A program made the translations under genes and the position numbers. Under the pieces are notes generated by a model. It was not told the DNA's origin. It saw nothing but the letters and a program-made list of their open reading frames with translations, and ran no database searches. From Neckera pumila (lineage: Eukaryota; Streptophyta; Bryopsida; Hypnales; Neckeraceae), in assembly GCA_963969595.1 (NCBI GenBank), contig OZ018414.1:19575660-19639659 (forward strand): a stretch of DNA of 64,000 nt. Reading direction: 5' to 3'. Below are positions 24,787-36,780 of the stretch, in pieces (the first letter of the stretch is position 1; the number at the start of each line of letters is the position of its first letter).

Positions 24787-25236
24787 TAAGGTAAATGACC
24801 CCACTACAGTCAAATGACTCATGATGGACACCTAATGACCCCACTGTGGTTTTTCAAACTACAATCAATGCTTTACATGGTAGTTATGGAGTAATTAGTG
24901 ACCTCAATAGGTACTTCCAACTTTTCAGTGTAAAATTCTTTGTAAAAATTGATTTTTTAGGTCTTCCATGTTTGAAAATTTTGTGACTGCATTGGGTAGG
25001 AATATGACCATATTGGATTCAGATTTTGTTGGTCATGAGGTAGCCTACAGACCCCTATGAGCTAATCACTTCAAAAATTCAAAATTAATTCATACTTGGT
25101 CCAAAAAATATAATTTCAAATGTCCTCACTGTCTCTCACACTTATCTTTGTGTGGGAAAAAATTTGAAAAATTTCAGCAATGGCATGAGGGTAGACTCCA
25201 AAGTTTGACCCCAATGGGCTGGTTTACCTTACCTTA
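24787..25236. mobile_element. TAAGGT-family TIR element
   Basis: The ends TAAGGTAAATGACCCCACT and CCCCAATGGGCTGGTTTACC (then TTACCTTA) are imperfect inverted repeats about 450 bp apart, the same spacing and end sequence as the copy at 31865-32316. It is non-coding. The left end region has three short GACCCCACT-containing repeats. Confidence 0.6.
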
Positions 25237-25284
25237 TTTCAGTTTTTCATACTCAGAAACCAGTTTGTGGCTCTAGGGCCTTAA

Positions 25285-25506
25285 CCCTTGAAGGACAGAC
25301 TGGTAGCCGTGGAAATCATGTATTGTGATTCCGTGTGACATCATCTACTTTGAAAAAGCCTAATATATTCATTGGAAGTCAAAGAATTGTTGTAGATCTT
25401 TCCTTCCCACTCCTAATACCGAGGATGAAAAGTTGCACTTCTGTCCTGTAGGGAAAGATTCTTTGTTATTCAAAGGACGCAAAACGTCCTCGTCGGCGTT
25501 CAAGGG
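25285..25506. mobile_element. Short TIR element with TTAA flanks
   Basis: CCCTTGAAGGACAG at the left and GTTCAAGGG at the right are inverted, and both are flanked by TTAA (25281-25284 and 25507-25510). The inner part is unrelated to the 900-bp TTAA family but shares TCATTGGAAGTCAAA and TGTGAAAATCA-like blocks with 32400-32590. It could be a distinct subfamily with the same target preference. Confidence 0.55.
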
Positions 25507-25510
25507 TTAA

Positions 25511-26816
25511 TGAATTAAACAAAACCTCAAATACTAATAAGCCGCCACTTGTTTTCCCCCAAGCCCTGGCTCTGTTCTCGAAGCCGCACGGAAGCCCCTT
25601 GTGGTAGTGCGGTCCGCCGCGTTGCATCGTCTCCGCCATGTGCGCCCGCCTTTGTCACCGTCGCTCACTCTGACGCAACAACCCAATTCCGAAAAATCTC
25701 CCACTTCCATATGCATATGACTCACTTATTATTATTCCCCCTCTCCGAATCTCGTCCATCCTCTCGCTTTCGTAAAACTGGGCCCACAAATTGTTCGCAA
25801 AATTGTTTCATGGACTTAACTTATAGCAATGGAGCCTCGGTGGTGTAGAGCTCTGGAGATTCGCGAGAGCCTTTCGATTCTAAGGTTCGCCGCAGAGAGT
25901 GATTGAAGTCGTGGGGCGAAGTCCCTAGTTGCCGCCCCCTCTGAATTTCGCATTCTTTGTCAGGCGCTTGTCGGATTTGCGACATTGACGGTGCTAACTA
26001 AATTTTCGCATTCACTGTCCTAGCTATAGAATCTCTCTCGGATTTCCAGATTCTCGGGTGCACCATTTGCTCAAATTCTCGGATGAGAGGACCGAATTCG
26101 ACGTAGGGTCCCGAATTTGAATTTCAGAGATCCGGAGATTCCGTGGCGCGCTTTAATTTCGGTGCGGCGAGCGTGTAGAAACCGGAATTTCGACCTTTGG
26201 GTGTCGCAATTAAAATTAGAGGGGAAGCAACCGAGCGAGTGAGTGTTGTGCAGATTCACGCGGATAATCAAAGAATTGTGCTACGCACTTGAGGAATTCG
26301 CTTTCGCTTCTTTAATTCTTGCTCTTGCTCTGGAGGAATTCTTGATGTCGTGATCAATCGGTTCTAATTGTATTTGATTTTAGCACATTCGATAGGCTAG
26401 GCTGTTACGCAGCAGCATTTAGGAACTCGACCGACCCTGCCCCGAATTGATTTCTAGGGCAACAAACCCTCCATGATCGAGCTAGTAGGATTTGAAGTGG
26501 GGTATCACAAGAAGCAGCATGAGTCCTACAGATTCTCGTTCTCGTGGCTACTAGCGCCTATTTCTTTCTCTTTCTAGGGCAACTCCCCAGCCCAGTGACC
26601 GAAGTTTCTGTTCCCCATCAACCCAAAATCGAAGGTAGGTAGACCCACTTCTAGAAATCCACGAGGAAGACGAGCATGGGTTCAATTACACACTTGATCA
26701 ACTCTCGTTTGTTTTGCTACAAGCTTCTATAATCCTTTCTTTTACCTGTAGAGGTACTATACCTTTTTTCAATACTGGCTTGAATCCCAGCGAGTGCAAC
26801 AGCAAGAAATTTTTCC
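25511..26816 (+). promoter_or_regulatory. Promoter and 5' leader of the F-box gene
   Basis: GC content rises clearly over this stretch compared with the repeats to its left, as expected for a plant promoter and leader. A possible 5' UTR intron runs from AAGGTAGGTAG (about 26634) to TTACCTGTAG (about 26752), just before the start codon. This is inference from splice-like sites only. Confidence 0.4.
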
Positions 26817-29100
26817 ATGGAACGAGACGTGGGTGACGGTGAGAATCCGTTTCTGAGCTTCGATCTGCTGTCGGAGGTGCTACGGCGTGTAGACGCGGTG
26901 ACGCTGGCCAAGGCTAGTTGCGTCAACCGGCAATGCCGGCGCGTCTGTTCAGAAGAAGATTTCTGGAAGCGGCTATGCAAATCCCAGTGGCCAGCCACGA
27001 GGCAACCTGCGGCAGAAGCGCTCATTCTCCAGACTGGCGGATTTCGTCAGTTCTGTGCACGTTGCCTTCCTTGTGTTTCCGGGAAAGGCGGCGGCGCCAG
27101 TGGCGTAGAGCTGGCTGCTCCACCGTCTAGAAACAAGGTAAGATTTCTTTTGCATTATTAATTCTTAGCAAATTTGTGGAATTTTTTGTTGGCTTTGGAA
27201 CAAATTTGGTTAATTAATAGCATATGTCTTCTTCATTTTTTTTTAATAACTTGAAGTTAGACAAAAAAAAAAACATTTGTTGAAATTTGAAGTTATTTAG
27301 CCCAGAAAAGAATGGCTAGGGAAGACTAAAGCTTTGCGTTGACTAAAGGCACATCCATTGTGAAATTGTGAAAGTGAGCAAGTTTGTGTAGGAAACCCTA
27401 TTGAAAGTTGAAGAGTGTGAAAAGTCATTTGTAGTGTTGTTATTTATTATGTTGGTGTAATTCCCAAAAATCATGACATTTAGTGGCTAGGGAAGAGGTT
27501 TTGCATTGAAAAAATCTACATCTAAAGATCAAAGCCTCAAAATGGTAACATTTAATTGTGTAAAGCTCTATGTATTAGGGTTGTTATAGATATATTTAGT
27601 GCCAATGATGTTAATTTTTTTACCAATTTGACAAATTCACTTTGTTTAAATGTACTTAAAGAACACCCGAAAGAGCAAGAGTTTATTCAATACAAAGAGC
27701 ATGACTTCCTAAATTATAGGTCTCTCTAATTGAAACTGTGTTTGTAATTGTGTAGTTATGTTCTTTGACTTATTCTTCTAGTTTATGCTACTATAATTCA
27801 AGTTTTTATAGTTTAAGCTAAGAAATTGTTGATTTTTCTTTGCAGATGCACCATATCCCTTCTAAGGTTGAAGATGAATCATTTGGAGAACCATTGCCGT
27901 CCCATTTTGTGTCAATCATTGATATTATGTACAACGGTCACTCTATGTTGTCAAGAATAGTTTCTGGTTTCCCGGGTACTGAGGAGTTTGAGTGGTTCGA
28001 GAGTTGCCCCTTCCAATTTGACCTTCTAGATGTTCCATATGAGTTCAATGGCATCTGTAAAGATGAAGAGGGCGTTACATCTATTGCTATTGGAACCAAC
28101 ATGGTAAGACTTCCCATTCCTATGACTTTTTTTCTTTTTTTTTTAATTTCAATTTGAAATATTTGTAGCCCATTTTTAAGAGGATTTCAATTATTGTTTG
28201 ATATTGTATGAATGAGATATGAAGGTGCAAAGTTTGGTCTTATAGGTTGTTACAAATGTATTTGCACAAGATTTATTATCTTGGTAGCTTTTGTACACTT
28301 ATATACAGCAGGGAACCCATCGATGTGACCTCTTGTTGTTTTGAGTTACTAAAATAGCACAAAGTATAATTGTAAAACGAAAGTACAGTTTGAAAATTTG
28401 TCTCCATTTTCAAGATGATTTCAATGCACTCGAACACATATTCATTTGGGTCAGAGGCGCCTGTTAGACTTTTATTCTTTAGTTGTTGTACAGTGCATGT
28501 TACATATGACTTTCAGTTACATTTCCTCTTAACTTATATCATAATTGGGATAATTTCCAGGAATCAGTTCCCCATGCAGAAGAAAGGAAGACGGGGAGTG
28601 TATGGAAAGCCTTGAACGCCAACATGACAGCAAGTTGGATTCTGGTGAACAAAATGACAGGCCAAATGGCAAACCTCGCAAGCTGCAAACCGGTAGGCGG
28701 GCGTCACCACTGGCCATGTGAAGATGAATTTGTCCTTCACTTTGGGACGATCATTCCTGGTCTTCCGAGCGATGCCATACACTGCAATGTCACACTCAAG
28801 GCCAGATACTCCACTTTGGACCATAAAACAATCCTTAGTATAACTGAGCTTGGCATGAAGCTGGAGAATTCAGACGGGGCTGGCTTGTATGGTATTGACA
28901 GCATTGCATTACTCGGTCGAGCTTTGAGTTGCAACAGGACGATCTCGCATTCCACGGTGATGGAGTCTTACAAGGAGTTTCATGTGCAGCAATTGGACAG
29001 GAAAGAGCAGAAGATTCGACTGGAGAATCGACAGGAATTGATTGCTGCATTTGTCAGTGGTATAGGTGCATTTGTGTGCCTCTGTTACGTTCTTTTGTAA
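26817..29100 (+). CDS. F-box protein, CFB/At2g27310-like, C-terminal membrane anchor
   Basis: The exons are 26817-27137, 27846-28103 and 28561-29100. Both introns are phase 0 GT-AG and the product is 372 aa. Residues about 12-60 form the F-box (FLSFDLLSEVLRRVD, then ASCVNRQCRRVC and FWKRLC..QWPATRQP), followed by GFRQFCARCLP as in the At2g27310/At2g36090 group. The middle has ASWILVNKMTGQMANLAS and HHWPCEDEFVLHFG, also typical of that group. The last 20 residues (IAAFVSGIGAFVCLCYVLL) are a single hydrophobic helix, which matches the membrane-anchored cytokinin-induced F-box protein CFB of Arabidopsis. By family knowledge it should bind SKP1 through the F-box and act in an SCF complex. The substrate is unknown. 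Cytokinin control is not shown by this sequence. Confidence 0.88.
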
Positions 29101-29700
29101 TTCCGGTATGTATATTATGGCCCTATTGCTGTGCTGGAGACAATTTGAAAGCAAGGACCTCTCCTGTAGCCATGTCGCAATGCGTCCTTAGATGACAAAT
29201 TGTCTGTGTACCATATTATGATCCTGATAAGAGCTATAGAGCATTGTACAGTGTTTGATACTGTAGGTTCTTTCTATTACTGTTATTAGTTTTAAGACTA
29301 TTCTTTTTAAGAAAGAAAAATGTGGTTAGTATCAATGCGGAAAGGAATGGTTTTTGGCACGATTTTGTATTACCACTTGTCATCGTGGAGACTTTGTTCC
29401 TTTGCAACAGCAACCTTATTTTGAGTTTCCTCACTGTCTGAGTTTGGCAACTAGTGTAGGTACTCTCATGATAGGCTAGTAACTTGTGTGCGCAAAAGTA
29501 ATGTTTTTGAAGATTTTCTGTAGGTTTGCAAATTTGTGAATGTCAAACCTCAAACAATTTCCCAAGCAAGAGCATGGTCTCACATTGAGGTCGAACCCGG
29601 ACTTGACTTCTGGGTAGAAATTGTGGAAATTCACCCTGGTTTCAATTAGCCTTGTACCGCGCTGTGCCCCTTGATAGTCTTCCTTGTTTGTCAGTTTCCG
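29101..29700 (+). other. 3' flank of the F-box gene
   Basis: Probably 3' UTR followed by unassigned DNA. No frame with a recognisable domain is present. Confidence 0.35.
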
Positions 29701-29815
29701 GTCTGTTGTTCTTGTCGTTACCACCAGGCCACTCGTGGCCTGGTGGTCTTGTATTCTTTTCTCTTGGAATGAAATTCCGTTTCATTTGTGTCAAAATAAA
29801 TAAATAAATAAAATC
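29701..29815 (+). mobile_element. LINE/SINE-like 3' end with (AAAT)n tail
   Basis: TGGAATGAAATTCCGTTTCA followed by TTTGTGTC and (AAAT)n resembles the 3' end of plant non-LTR retrotransposons. The related end at 31140-31186 reads TGCAATGAAACATGTTTTCA, TTTGTTTC and an A-rich tail. The segment also holds a perfect dyad with 13-base arms, ACCACCAGGCCAC / GTGGCCTGGTGGT (29720-29747). No reverse transcriptase is present. Confidence 0.45.
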
Positions 29816-30118
29816 TACTCCCTTTTTCTTTTTTTTCTTGAGCAGGACTGCAGGAGCTGTCACTTGAGTCCACACAAGAAAAGATCGTGTATACGAAGGG
29901 AAGACTAGGAGGAACATGAGAAAGCTGCTGAATGATGATATGTACAAAATAGCGAAAATATGAAGCAAAAGTTAGCCAGAATCGCCAAAACCAAAAATGA
30001 TGAGAAACATTCCTGACTCTTCAAAGATCAATTCATTTATTTCAATTCAATTCAAAGATTCCATACACTCATACACAGTCAAAGTGGTGAGCTCCGGGTG
30101 GGCGTCATCATCATTCTC

Positions 30119-30387
30119 GGCCACTAATAACAGCATCGGGAACTACCCCCCCCATTGTGTCAGTGTTGTTCCAATATTGTTTCATAGGGCCCACAGTCCA
30201 ATACAAAAACTTTACTGTTACAATACTGAGACAGTATTGCAACAATATAGTTTCAATGGACCCATTGAAACAGAACTGTTGCAGTATTGTCTTAGTACTG
30301 TAACTAAAAAGTTTTTGTATTGGACTGTGGGCCCTATGAAACAATATTGTTTCAATGGGGGGTACTTTCTTGATGAGGTAGTGCCTA
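30119..30387. repeat. Near-perfect foldback (inverted repeat) element
   Basis: The left arm 30139-30258 (ACTACCCCCC, CATAGGGCCCACAGTCCAATA, CAAAAACTTT, AGTATTGCAACA) is followed almost directly by its reverse complement, ending GTTTCAATGGGGGGTACTT at 30366. The centre is near 30258. Arms are roughly 110-120 bases at high identity with weaker extension to about 30119 and 30387. Transcription would give a long hairpin. Long frames on both strands here are a consequence of the palindrome. Confidence 0.85.
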
Positions 30388-30399
30388 GCTATGTCAGTA

Positions 30400-30729
30400 T
30401 GGTCAATTTCGTTAAAATGGCGGCATTCCATTACAATGGCACGTTATTTCAATTCAGAACGACCGTCCTAAAATCTACATTCATCGTACATCCTAAAAAT
30501 TTATGCTCATCCTAGATACCTAAATTCTATACCATTCTTAGATTTTTTGGAACAGTTGGTCTGAAATCTATACAATTCTTAAATGTTTGAAATCTACAAC
30601 AATCTTAGATGTCTGGAATCTATACCCGTTCTAGATGTTCATAGCGAGCGGTCTGAAAAAATGGCACAAGGAATATGACACAAGGAAAATATGGCACTAA
30701 GAATACCGCCATTTTAACGAAATTGGCCA
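30400..30729. mobile_element. 330-bp TIR element next to the foldback
   Basis: The ends are inverted over 29 bases with two differences: TGGTCAATTTCGTTAAAATG at the left, TGGCCAATTTCGTTAAAATG on the reverse strand at the right. Inside lie about five diverged ~32-base repeats of the form AATCTATACCATTCTTAGAT followed by TTTTTGGA, and near the right end three ATGGCAC/ATGACAC repeats. A target duplication is not clear. The long TIR relative to length suggests a MITE, possibly Mutator-like, which is inference. Confidence 0.6.
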
Positions 30730-31190
30730 TCAGAGCAATCAACACAACGACCACGTGTCTGAACCATTATATATGCTTACAAGTCTTGGAATTGCGAGAT
30801 CATTTTCTTCGTCAGAAGGGAAGAAAATAAGTTCGTGTCTGCGCAACTGAGCACCAAGGGGGGGGTGTTTTTGGGGTGAAATTTTTCGTACTCTCGGAGA
30901 CTGAGGTCTGATGAGAGGTTTGTTGAGACTGAGGGGTTCGATCTTGTCAGACTCTGTCCCTCCAGAATTAGCACTAGTGCTGTGAAGGCTTGTGGCAGGT
31001 ACTGTTCCAAAAACACCCTTCCTTCCAAAAACACCCTGCTCCTCGGTCTGTCAAGACCTTGTCTTTGTCCTGTAATGTCTTGTGTCCTGGTTCTCCCTGT
31101 CATGCCACCTGTGGCTGATGTGCCTTGTACTTGAACTCTTTGCAATGAAACATGTTTTCATTTGTTTCAAAAAATAAAATAAAAAACTGC
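30730..31190 (+). mobile_element. Second LINE-like 3' region
   Basis: Ends with TTGCAATGAAACATGTTTTC, TTTGTTTC and an A-rich tail, paralleling the end at 29.8 kb. The 122-codon frame on the minus strand (31145-30777) has no domain and is probably antisense to this 3' region. Confidence 0.35.
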
Positions 31191-31864
31191 TGGCAGGTGA
31201 GCGCAATTGCTCCCCAAAAGGACGGAAGGCCCTTCAGTTGACTCCGTCCTTGGTCCTTGGAACATAATTTTGTGAAAAAAGGTGCACTCCAGTTCAATCT
31301 TCGATTTGCCTGCATTTCCCTTCCTAGTGTCACTTATTACAAGTGCTCTGCAGCATTCACAGAAGTGGCTAAATTTTGCTCCATTGCTACTAAAATTTTT
31401 CAGGAGCTAAAAGTATATTGGAAAAAATCCTTGGAAAAATAAGATTTTAGTTAAGACTGCGACAAACAATAGAATTTGGTAGCCAATGTGTAACTTCCTC
31501 TACATTGGAATTAGCATCTATTTTTTTAGTTTTGTATTATAGTACTCCCAATAATCCTTTAAAACTTGCAAAATCTTATCTTTTTTATTTATTTTTAATA
31601 CTACTCACTCTCAAGGTAGCCAAAATTGATGCCTATTTGTCTTGGAGGTAGCATATTGCACTAAATCCTAATAACTTAGGTAGCATGTTGCACGAAATTC
31701 CATAAAGCAGTTTTGGGATCACTGGTGCTCTGTCATGACCACATGAGCAGCCACCAGGCAACATGGATTCTTGCCAGTTTCAGGTTTATGAACATGGAGC
31801 CAAAAGTTTTTAAAATTCTTTTGAGTTTTGGATTGGCTTGAGTTTTTTTTTGGTGAATTACAAG
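31191..31864. other. Intergenic, no gene seen
   Basis: AT-rich. It contains a short local duplication (GGTAGCATATTGCACTAAATCC near 31647 and GGTAGCATGTTGCACGAAATTCC near 31680). No gene evidence. Confidence 0.35.
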
Positions 31865-32316
31865 TAAGGTAAACCAACCCATTGTGGTTGGATGACCCAT
31901 AGTGGATTTGAAAACTTTCACCAATGGCATGAGGGTAAGGTAAGGTAAGATAACAGGTCTAGAAATCGTCCATTTAAGAGTTGAAAGTGAATTTTTGGGG
32001 AGGCAAAGCTTCTTGAAATAATTTTCAGTAAACTTTCCTTGAAAGACAGGAAGAATTGGCATCTAATCCAAGTCATTTCATATTTTTTGGAGCTTTCTGG
32101 AATTAGTTATGAAATTTTGAAGTTGAAGTGGCATAGGGCTGTAAAAGCGCCGACCCCCTAAAATGTACACTATTTGTAAATTGCTAAAAGCTACAAAAAA
32201 GAAACATGTACAAGCAGTGTACACTTGAGTAGGGTGGACGATTTAGGAGCCTGTGCGATTTTAGAGCATGTTACCTTAGATTCCAAAATTTGACCACAAT
32301 GGGCTGGTTTACCTTA
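31865..32316. mobile_element. TAAGGT-family TIR element
   Basis: The 452-bp element has the ends TAAGGTAAACCAACCCATTG and CAATGGGCTGGTTTACCTTA, inverted over 20+ bases and extending into TGG/CCA. It is non-coding. It shares ends and length with 24787-25236 and a related end with 36781-37209. Confidence 0.75.
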
Positions 32317-32592
32317 CTGGGAGTCATGGACCTTACCCAAAAAGTGAGCCAATGTTACAAGGACAGATTGAGCCTCTCATAGCATAGTTGCTTGTGTCTC
32401 TAACTGAAACAATATAAGCTCAATCCTAGAAGGACGTTGTGAAAATCAGTTTTTTGGATATAGTGTGAATCATTGGCTTCAAAAAAAACTAAGAACACTC
32501 ATTGGAAGTCAAACTACTATGCAAAAACCTTCCATAGAAGATTTTCTATCATCCATCGGACACTTAAATCGACAATGGCATTACAGGATTAA

Positions 32593-33150
32593 ACCCTAAA
32601 ATCCTAGTGGGAACAAAATAGGGGCAAAATGCCCTTTGGAAGGTTCTTAATAGGAGTTCAATTTTGGGGGCATATTTTGAAACTATTTTATAGAGAGAAA
32701 AACTTATTAGCTTTCTGGGAATATAGTTTTTATTTTAATTGGTGCCTAGGAGCAAAAGTTATGCTACAATAAATCCAAATTTAAACTCGGCGGACAAAAA
32801 AAATAAGTCACAAAACCTTGAAATAAAAGTTTTAAGAATTTGTTTCTCATAAATTTTATTTTTGTTTATATAGAAAGCAATTCAAAAAATTTAAATTAAA
32901 ACAGTTCAAAGTATCATAACCAGTTTGCCACAGTACCAAGAAACCATGTTTTCTTTGCTTTGAACACATTTACAATGTATGGGGTCAAAGTTTTTGAAAT
33001 ATCTTCCATACATTTTTACACTAGTCTATTACAAGATCCTAGAGTTAGAAATGCAAAAAAATATATCATTTTTGGACTTTTTGCTCTTTACACTAGAAAT
33101 GACAGTTTTGAGCAGTTTTTAATGGAAAAAAGGACTTGGGACTTTAGGTG
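32593..33150. mobile_element. TTAA-family element, internally shortened
   Basis: TTAA flanks at 32589-32592 and 33151-33154 enclose 558 bp starting ACCCTAAAATCCTAG and ending GGACTTGGGACTTTAGGT. Inner blocks (AAATTGGTGCCTAGGAGCAA, ACTAGTCTATTACAAGATCC, GAAATGACAGTTTTGAGCAG) match the 34099 copy with part of the middle missing. Confidence 0.65.
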
Positions 33151-33154
33151 TTAA

Positions 33155-34094
33155 TTGAAATTAAGTAAGCTAAACTACAATAGAAACTTAATTAATTTGC
33201 TATGGAGTAGGATAATAAGTACACCAAATCCTTTATTAAGTATGGAGAATTCTTTGAAGGAACTCTTGTCTTTCAAATGCTACACCACCTCCACCTGAAA
33301 ATTACTAAGGGTGGGATGGAGGGGGTGTACAAAAAAGATTAATTTCATTTAAATTGCTTTTTGAGCTTACCGGCGGGATGAAATGAGTTTGATTTAATGT
33401 TGTTGTTTTTGAGACTTATTGTGACAGTTTGTCACAATGACAATGAGCTCAAAAGAGGCTGTGACTGCCTTTCTAAAATTTGCACAAAGTTTGAGCTCAT
33501 GGCAGTCTACACAATACATACATAGTATTTATAATCATTTTGAGTTTTCTTACCTACATGTGATAGTTTTCTATGGTGATCAAAATCTTTAATTTTTTCA
33601 ATTTGAGTCTACAATAGAAAATTGAAGTTTCCAACTTTTTCTTAATAATATAATGATGATTATAGGACATCCAAGATACAAATACAATGATATTTCTTGA
33701 GGATTCCCTTCACCTATATTATTTTAAGAAATTTATCCCCTTAAAGGGTTTGGAAGACCACTTGAATCCTCCAAAAGCTTAGAAATGTCAAAAGCACAAG
33801 GAAAATGACCATATTGGAATACAATGTGTATTGCAAATATATACATATTGAAGTTGATGATGTAAATTGTCTAAATTTTGGAAAAAAAAAAAGAAGATTT
33901 AATATGTGTATTTTATAGTCCATTATGTGTTTGTATACTAATATTTTGGAAAAACTATATTATTGCATAGTATAAACCAATACAGTTTGAATTTTAAGAA
34001 ATCTATTGTACAAACCAATAAAATTGCTTAATCTATTCTTTGTATTCATGTCCCAAGGTCGGGCTTGGTAATTTATGGAAGACTGATTTTCACT
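33155..34094. other. Intergenic, no gene seen
   Basis: No gene seen. A dyad TTGTGACAGTTTGTCACAA lies near 33418-33436. Confidence 0.35.
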
Positions 34095-34098
34095 TTAA

Positions 34099-35021
34099 CC
34101 CCTAAAGGACCGGTTGTCCCCTCGAGGGACAATTTGGGTCCGGGCAAGTTCCTATTGTCTCAATTTTTAGTAATATTTTTTGGGATTTTTTGAGGTTGTA
34201 TATTTTTGCAAGAGCTTTGTGCGTATATAATTTTTATTTCATTGATGCCCGGGAGCAAAAGTTATGGCACAATAAGCAAAAATGGAATTTGGCGGGCAGC
34301 ACAAAAAAAATCACAAAAAGTCAAAATAGTTTTTTTTCAATTTTTTAACTCAAAGATTATATTTTTTTCTACATGTGAAGCTTTGTTTCATTCAATTTGG
34401 ACTAATAATGAGAAAGTTATGGACAATCTTAGTTTTTTGGGCAATCTAAGCATCTTCTTGAAAAAATAACTTATAGAATTCATTTTTGAATGCAATTTTT
34501 AGAATTTTTCAAAAAAAATTCTTAGAACGGGTTAGATTTTATTGCTAGAACAATCTCACCATTGGAATTATTGTAATTCAATTCCATCTAAAAGCTATTA
34601 ACAATTTAGTTTTTTCTTCAATCTTAAACCCACCTCTACTTAACAATTTTTTAATGAGTGAAAATTAATTTCTTCTTTTCCTAAATTTTTTTGGTAGATT
34701 CTCAACTCAACCACTTAACATAAATAATTAGGAAATCAAAATCAATAGTGCAAAAATTTGAACTAAAAAGATTCAAAGCCAAAAAATCTAGTCAAGCAAG
34801 GTGGAAAAAGAAATGTTTTCTTCACTTTAAATGCATATATCTTGCAATCTATGTGGTCAAAGTTTCTGAAATTTCTTCTACATATTCATATACTAGTCAA
34901 GTATAAGATCTTATGGTCGGTTATGCAAAAAGAAACAATTTTTTAAACTCTTTTCTCTTTGCAATAGAAATGACAGTTTTGAGTGGATTTTGGTAGGAAA
35001 ATTACCTTGGTCCTTTAGGGG
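34099..35021. mobile_element. TTAA-family element, full length
   Basis: The 923-bp element has ends CCCCTAAAGGACCGGTTGTC and TTGGTCCTTTAGGGG, with TTAA at 34095-34098 and 35022-35025. The left subterminal part carries a small dyad (TTGTCCCCTCGAGGGACAA) that also occurs in the 37653 and 44257 copies. It lies in the opposite orientation to those two. No coding capacity. Confidence 0.85.
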
Positions 35022-35269
35022 TTAAAGCGAAATATGAATGTCAACTTTAAGGAAATGAATATCACATATCAAGAATATTTAGCACTTTACATATAACAAA
35101 TGTCACTATTTGCACATGCAAATACCATATATATGTTTGGCACAATCCTTTCTATCAATATGTAACCAATATTTAGAAGTTCTACAAAATGAGTGGTACA
35201 AACTTGATATTGCAATTGTATTCTTGACTTCTTTGTCAAATCATATCAAAAATCAACATTGGATTTGGA

Positions 35270-35672
35270 GCCCATATAAGCACCTTGTACTTGTTGTGCT
35301 TTCTAAAATAGTAGTATTGACAATGAATTTGGTGACCACTTGGATGCTATGAAGATTTGTTCATGAAGTAGGCCAGGTTTTCTAGTTGTGGATATGTAGG
35401 TTGGGACACATATTTTTAGAATTCAGTTGTTCCCACCAACCTTTAAATCATCAAGAATGACAAGCCGGCAGCATTCACAGACTATACTCAAATATGATAC
35501 TTTCCGCATGGATTTGGGTGCCTAAACGACAACGCCTAAGTTTAAAGATTTTGCATAGATCTAAAGGGTGGATCATTGGTTTTTGAATGCTTGTATCACT
35601 GACACAAAGACTAAAACTACAATTAATCCCTTGTAGAGAAGTTTTTTGGAGGTTTTAATGGAATAGAAGGAG
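35270..35672. mobile_element. Mariner/Stowaway-like element, left-truncated copy
   Basis: Colinear with the right part of 2504-3074 (CACCTTGTACT, TTGACAATG, TGGATAT-TAGGTTGGGA, ACCTTTAAATCATC, CCTAAACGACAACGCCTAAG) and ending GGAGGTTTTAATGGAATAGA with a final AGGAG and TA. Sequence left of 35270 no longer matches, so the left half is lost or replaced. Confidence 0.75.
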
Positions 35673-36092
35673 TACATAATAGAAAATGTCCACACTTTTT
35701 GAATTTGCAAAGAATTTCTAATCATTTTGAACTTCTTTCCCAGCCCATTTAAATACAATTGGTTGTCTAAAAACATACCTTTTCTACCCAAGTGCCAAAT
35801 GTATTTATGTCCCTTTTAAGGGTTAAAGTATTGATGTTTCACAATCAATAATGAGGTACCAAACAATAGAGTTAATCGTAAAGGTCTCCCCATTTTGTAG
35901 AAAGGGTGTCAAAGGAAAGTTTAAATAAAAATAATACAAGAAACACAATACCAAACTCCATCAGATCCAATTTGGGTGCTTCAAGAAGTTTTGTCTTGTG
36001 TTTTTTCTCAAATTTTGGCTCCTACTCCCTCACTACACACACTTTCCGATTAACTCTATCACATGTAATTTTTACATATTCAAAAATTCATA

Positions 36093-36671
36093 CTCCCTCC
36101 GTCCCGAAATGATTGTCTCATGACAAACTTTTCTCAAGATTAAGGCAAAATTTGAGAATTTGGTGAAGTAATGAATGCATATATGTAGACTAACTCTTGA
36201 TTTACTCAATGGTTTGTAAAAACAACAATATCAAGTTTAAAGCATGAACTACTTAAAGCGGGGAATTTGAGGGTAGCAGTTCACATGATAAATCACCCGC
36301 TAGCTTGCAATTTCCCACCAAAATTGAGTACTCAGCATAGCAACACATTATTTTCCATCTTGTCTTCTGCACCGCGTGAAGATTTTGTGAAGCCATAATT
36401 TACGATTAGATTTTTCTTGAGCAGCTTGTTGTAAGCAACTTGTGTAACTAAAAGTGACTATTTCATGAATTGTGTCTTTGTGGAATTGACATTGATTGTT
36501 TCATGAATTTGTGTCTTTGTCAAACGGAAACTTTTATTCGATGACATACTAACTATTTTATGAATTGCATAGATCTTCATCATAGGACTAAATTTTGAAG
36601 TCGTGGCCGGACAATCAATTTTGGACATCTATTTTTGGAAAGATGGACAAATCATTTCGGGATGCAAGGAG
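36093..36671. mobile_element. Mariner/Stowaway-like MITE
   Basis: CTCCCTCCGTCCCGAAATGA at the left and TCATTTCGGGATGCAAGGAG at the right are inverted, with TA on both sides (36091-36092 and 36672-36673). The element is 579 bp with no transposase. The inner part is unrelated to the 2504 copy, so it is a second subfamily with the same end motif. Confidence 0.8.
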
Positions 36672-36780
36672 TATTCTGTACTATTTATACTATTTATCAG
36701 ATGCTCTCTCCGTCTCTCTTCAACAAACTTTCCGAAGATGTTCCAGACTGAAACATGCTCAAGTGATATTTCCCACGTGC

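Noticed and set aside
29580..29600. GGTCGAACCC as a tRNA-type B box of a SINE
   Set aside because: Only a partial B-box match and no A box at the right distance.
29997..30515. 172-codon frame and its 106-codon antisense partner
   Set aside because: They run through the foldback, where a frame open on one arm is automatically open on the other; no protein family fits.
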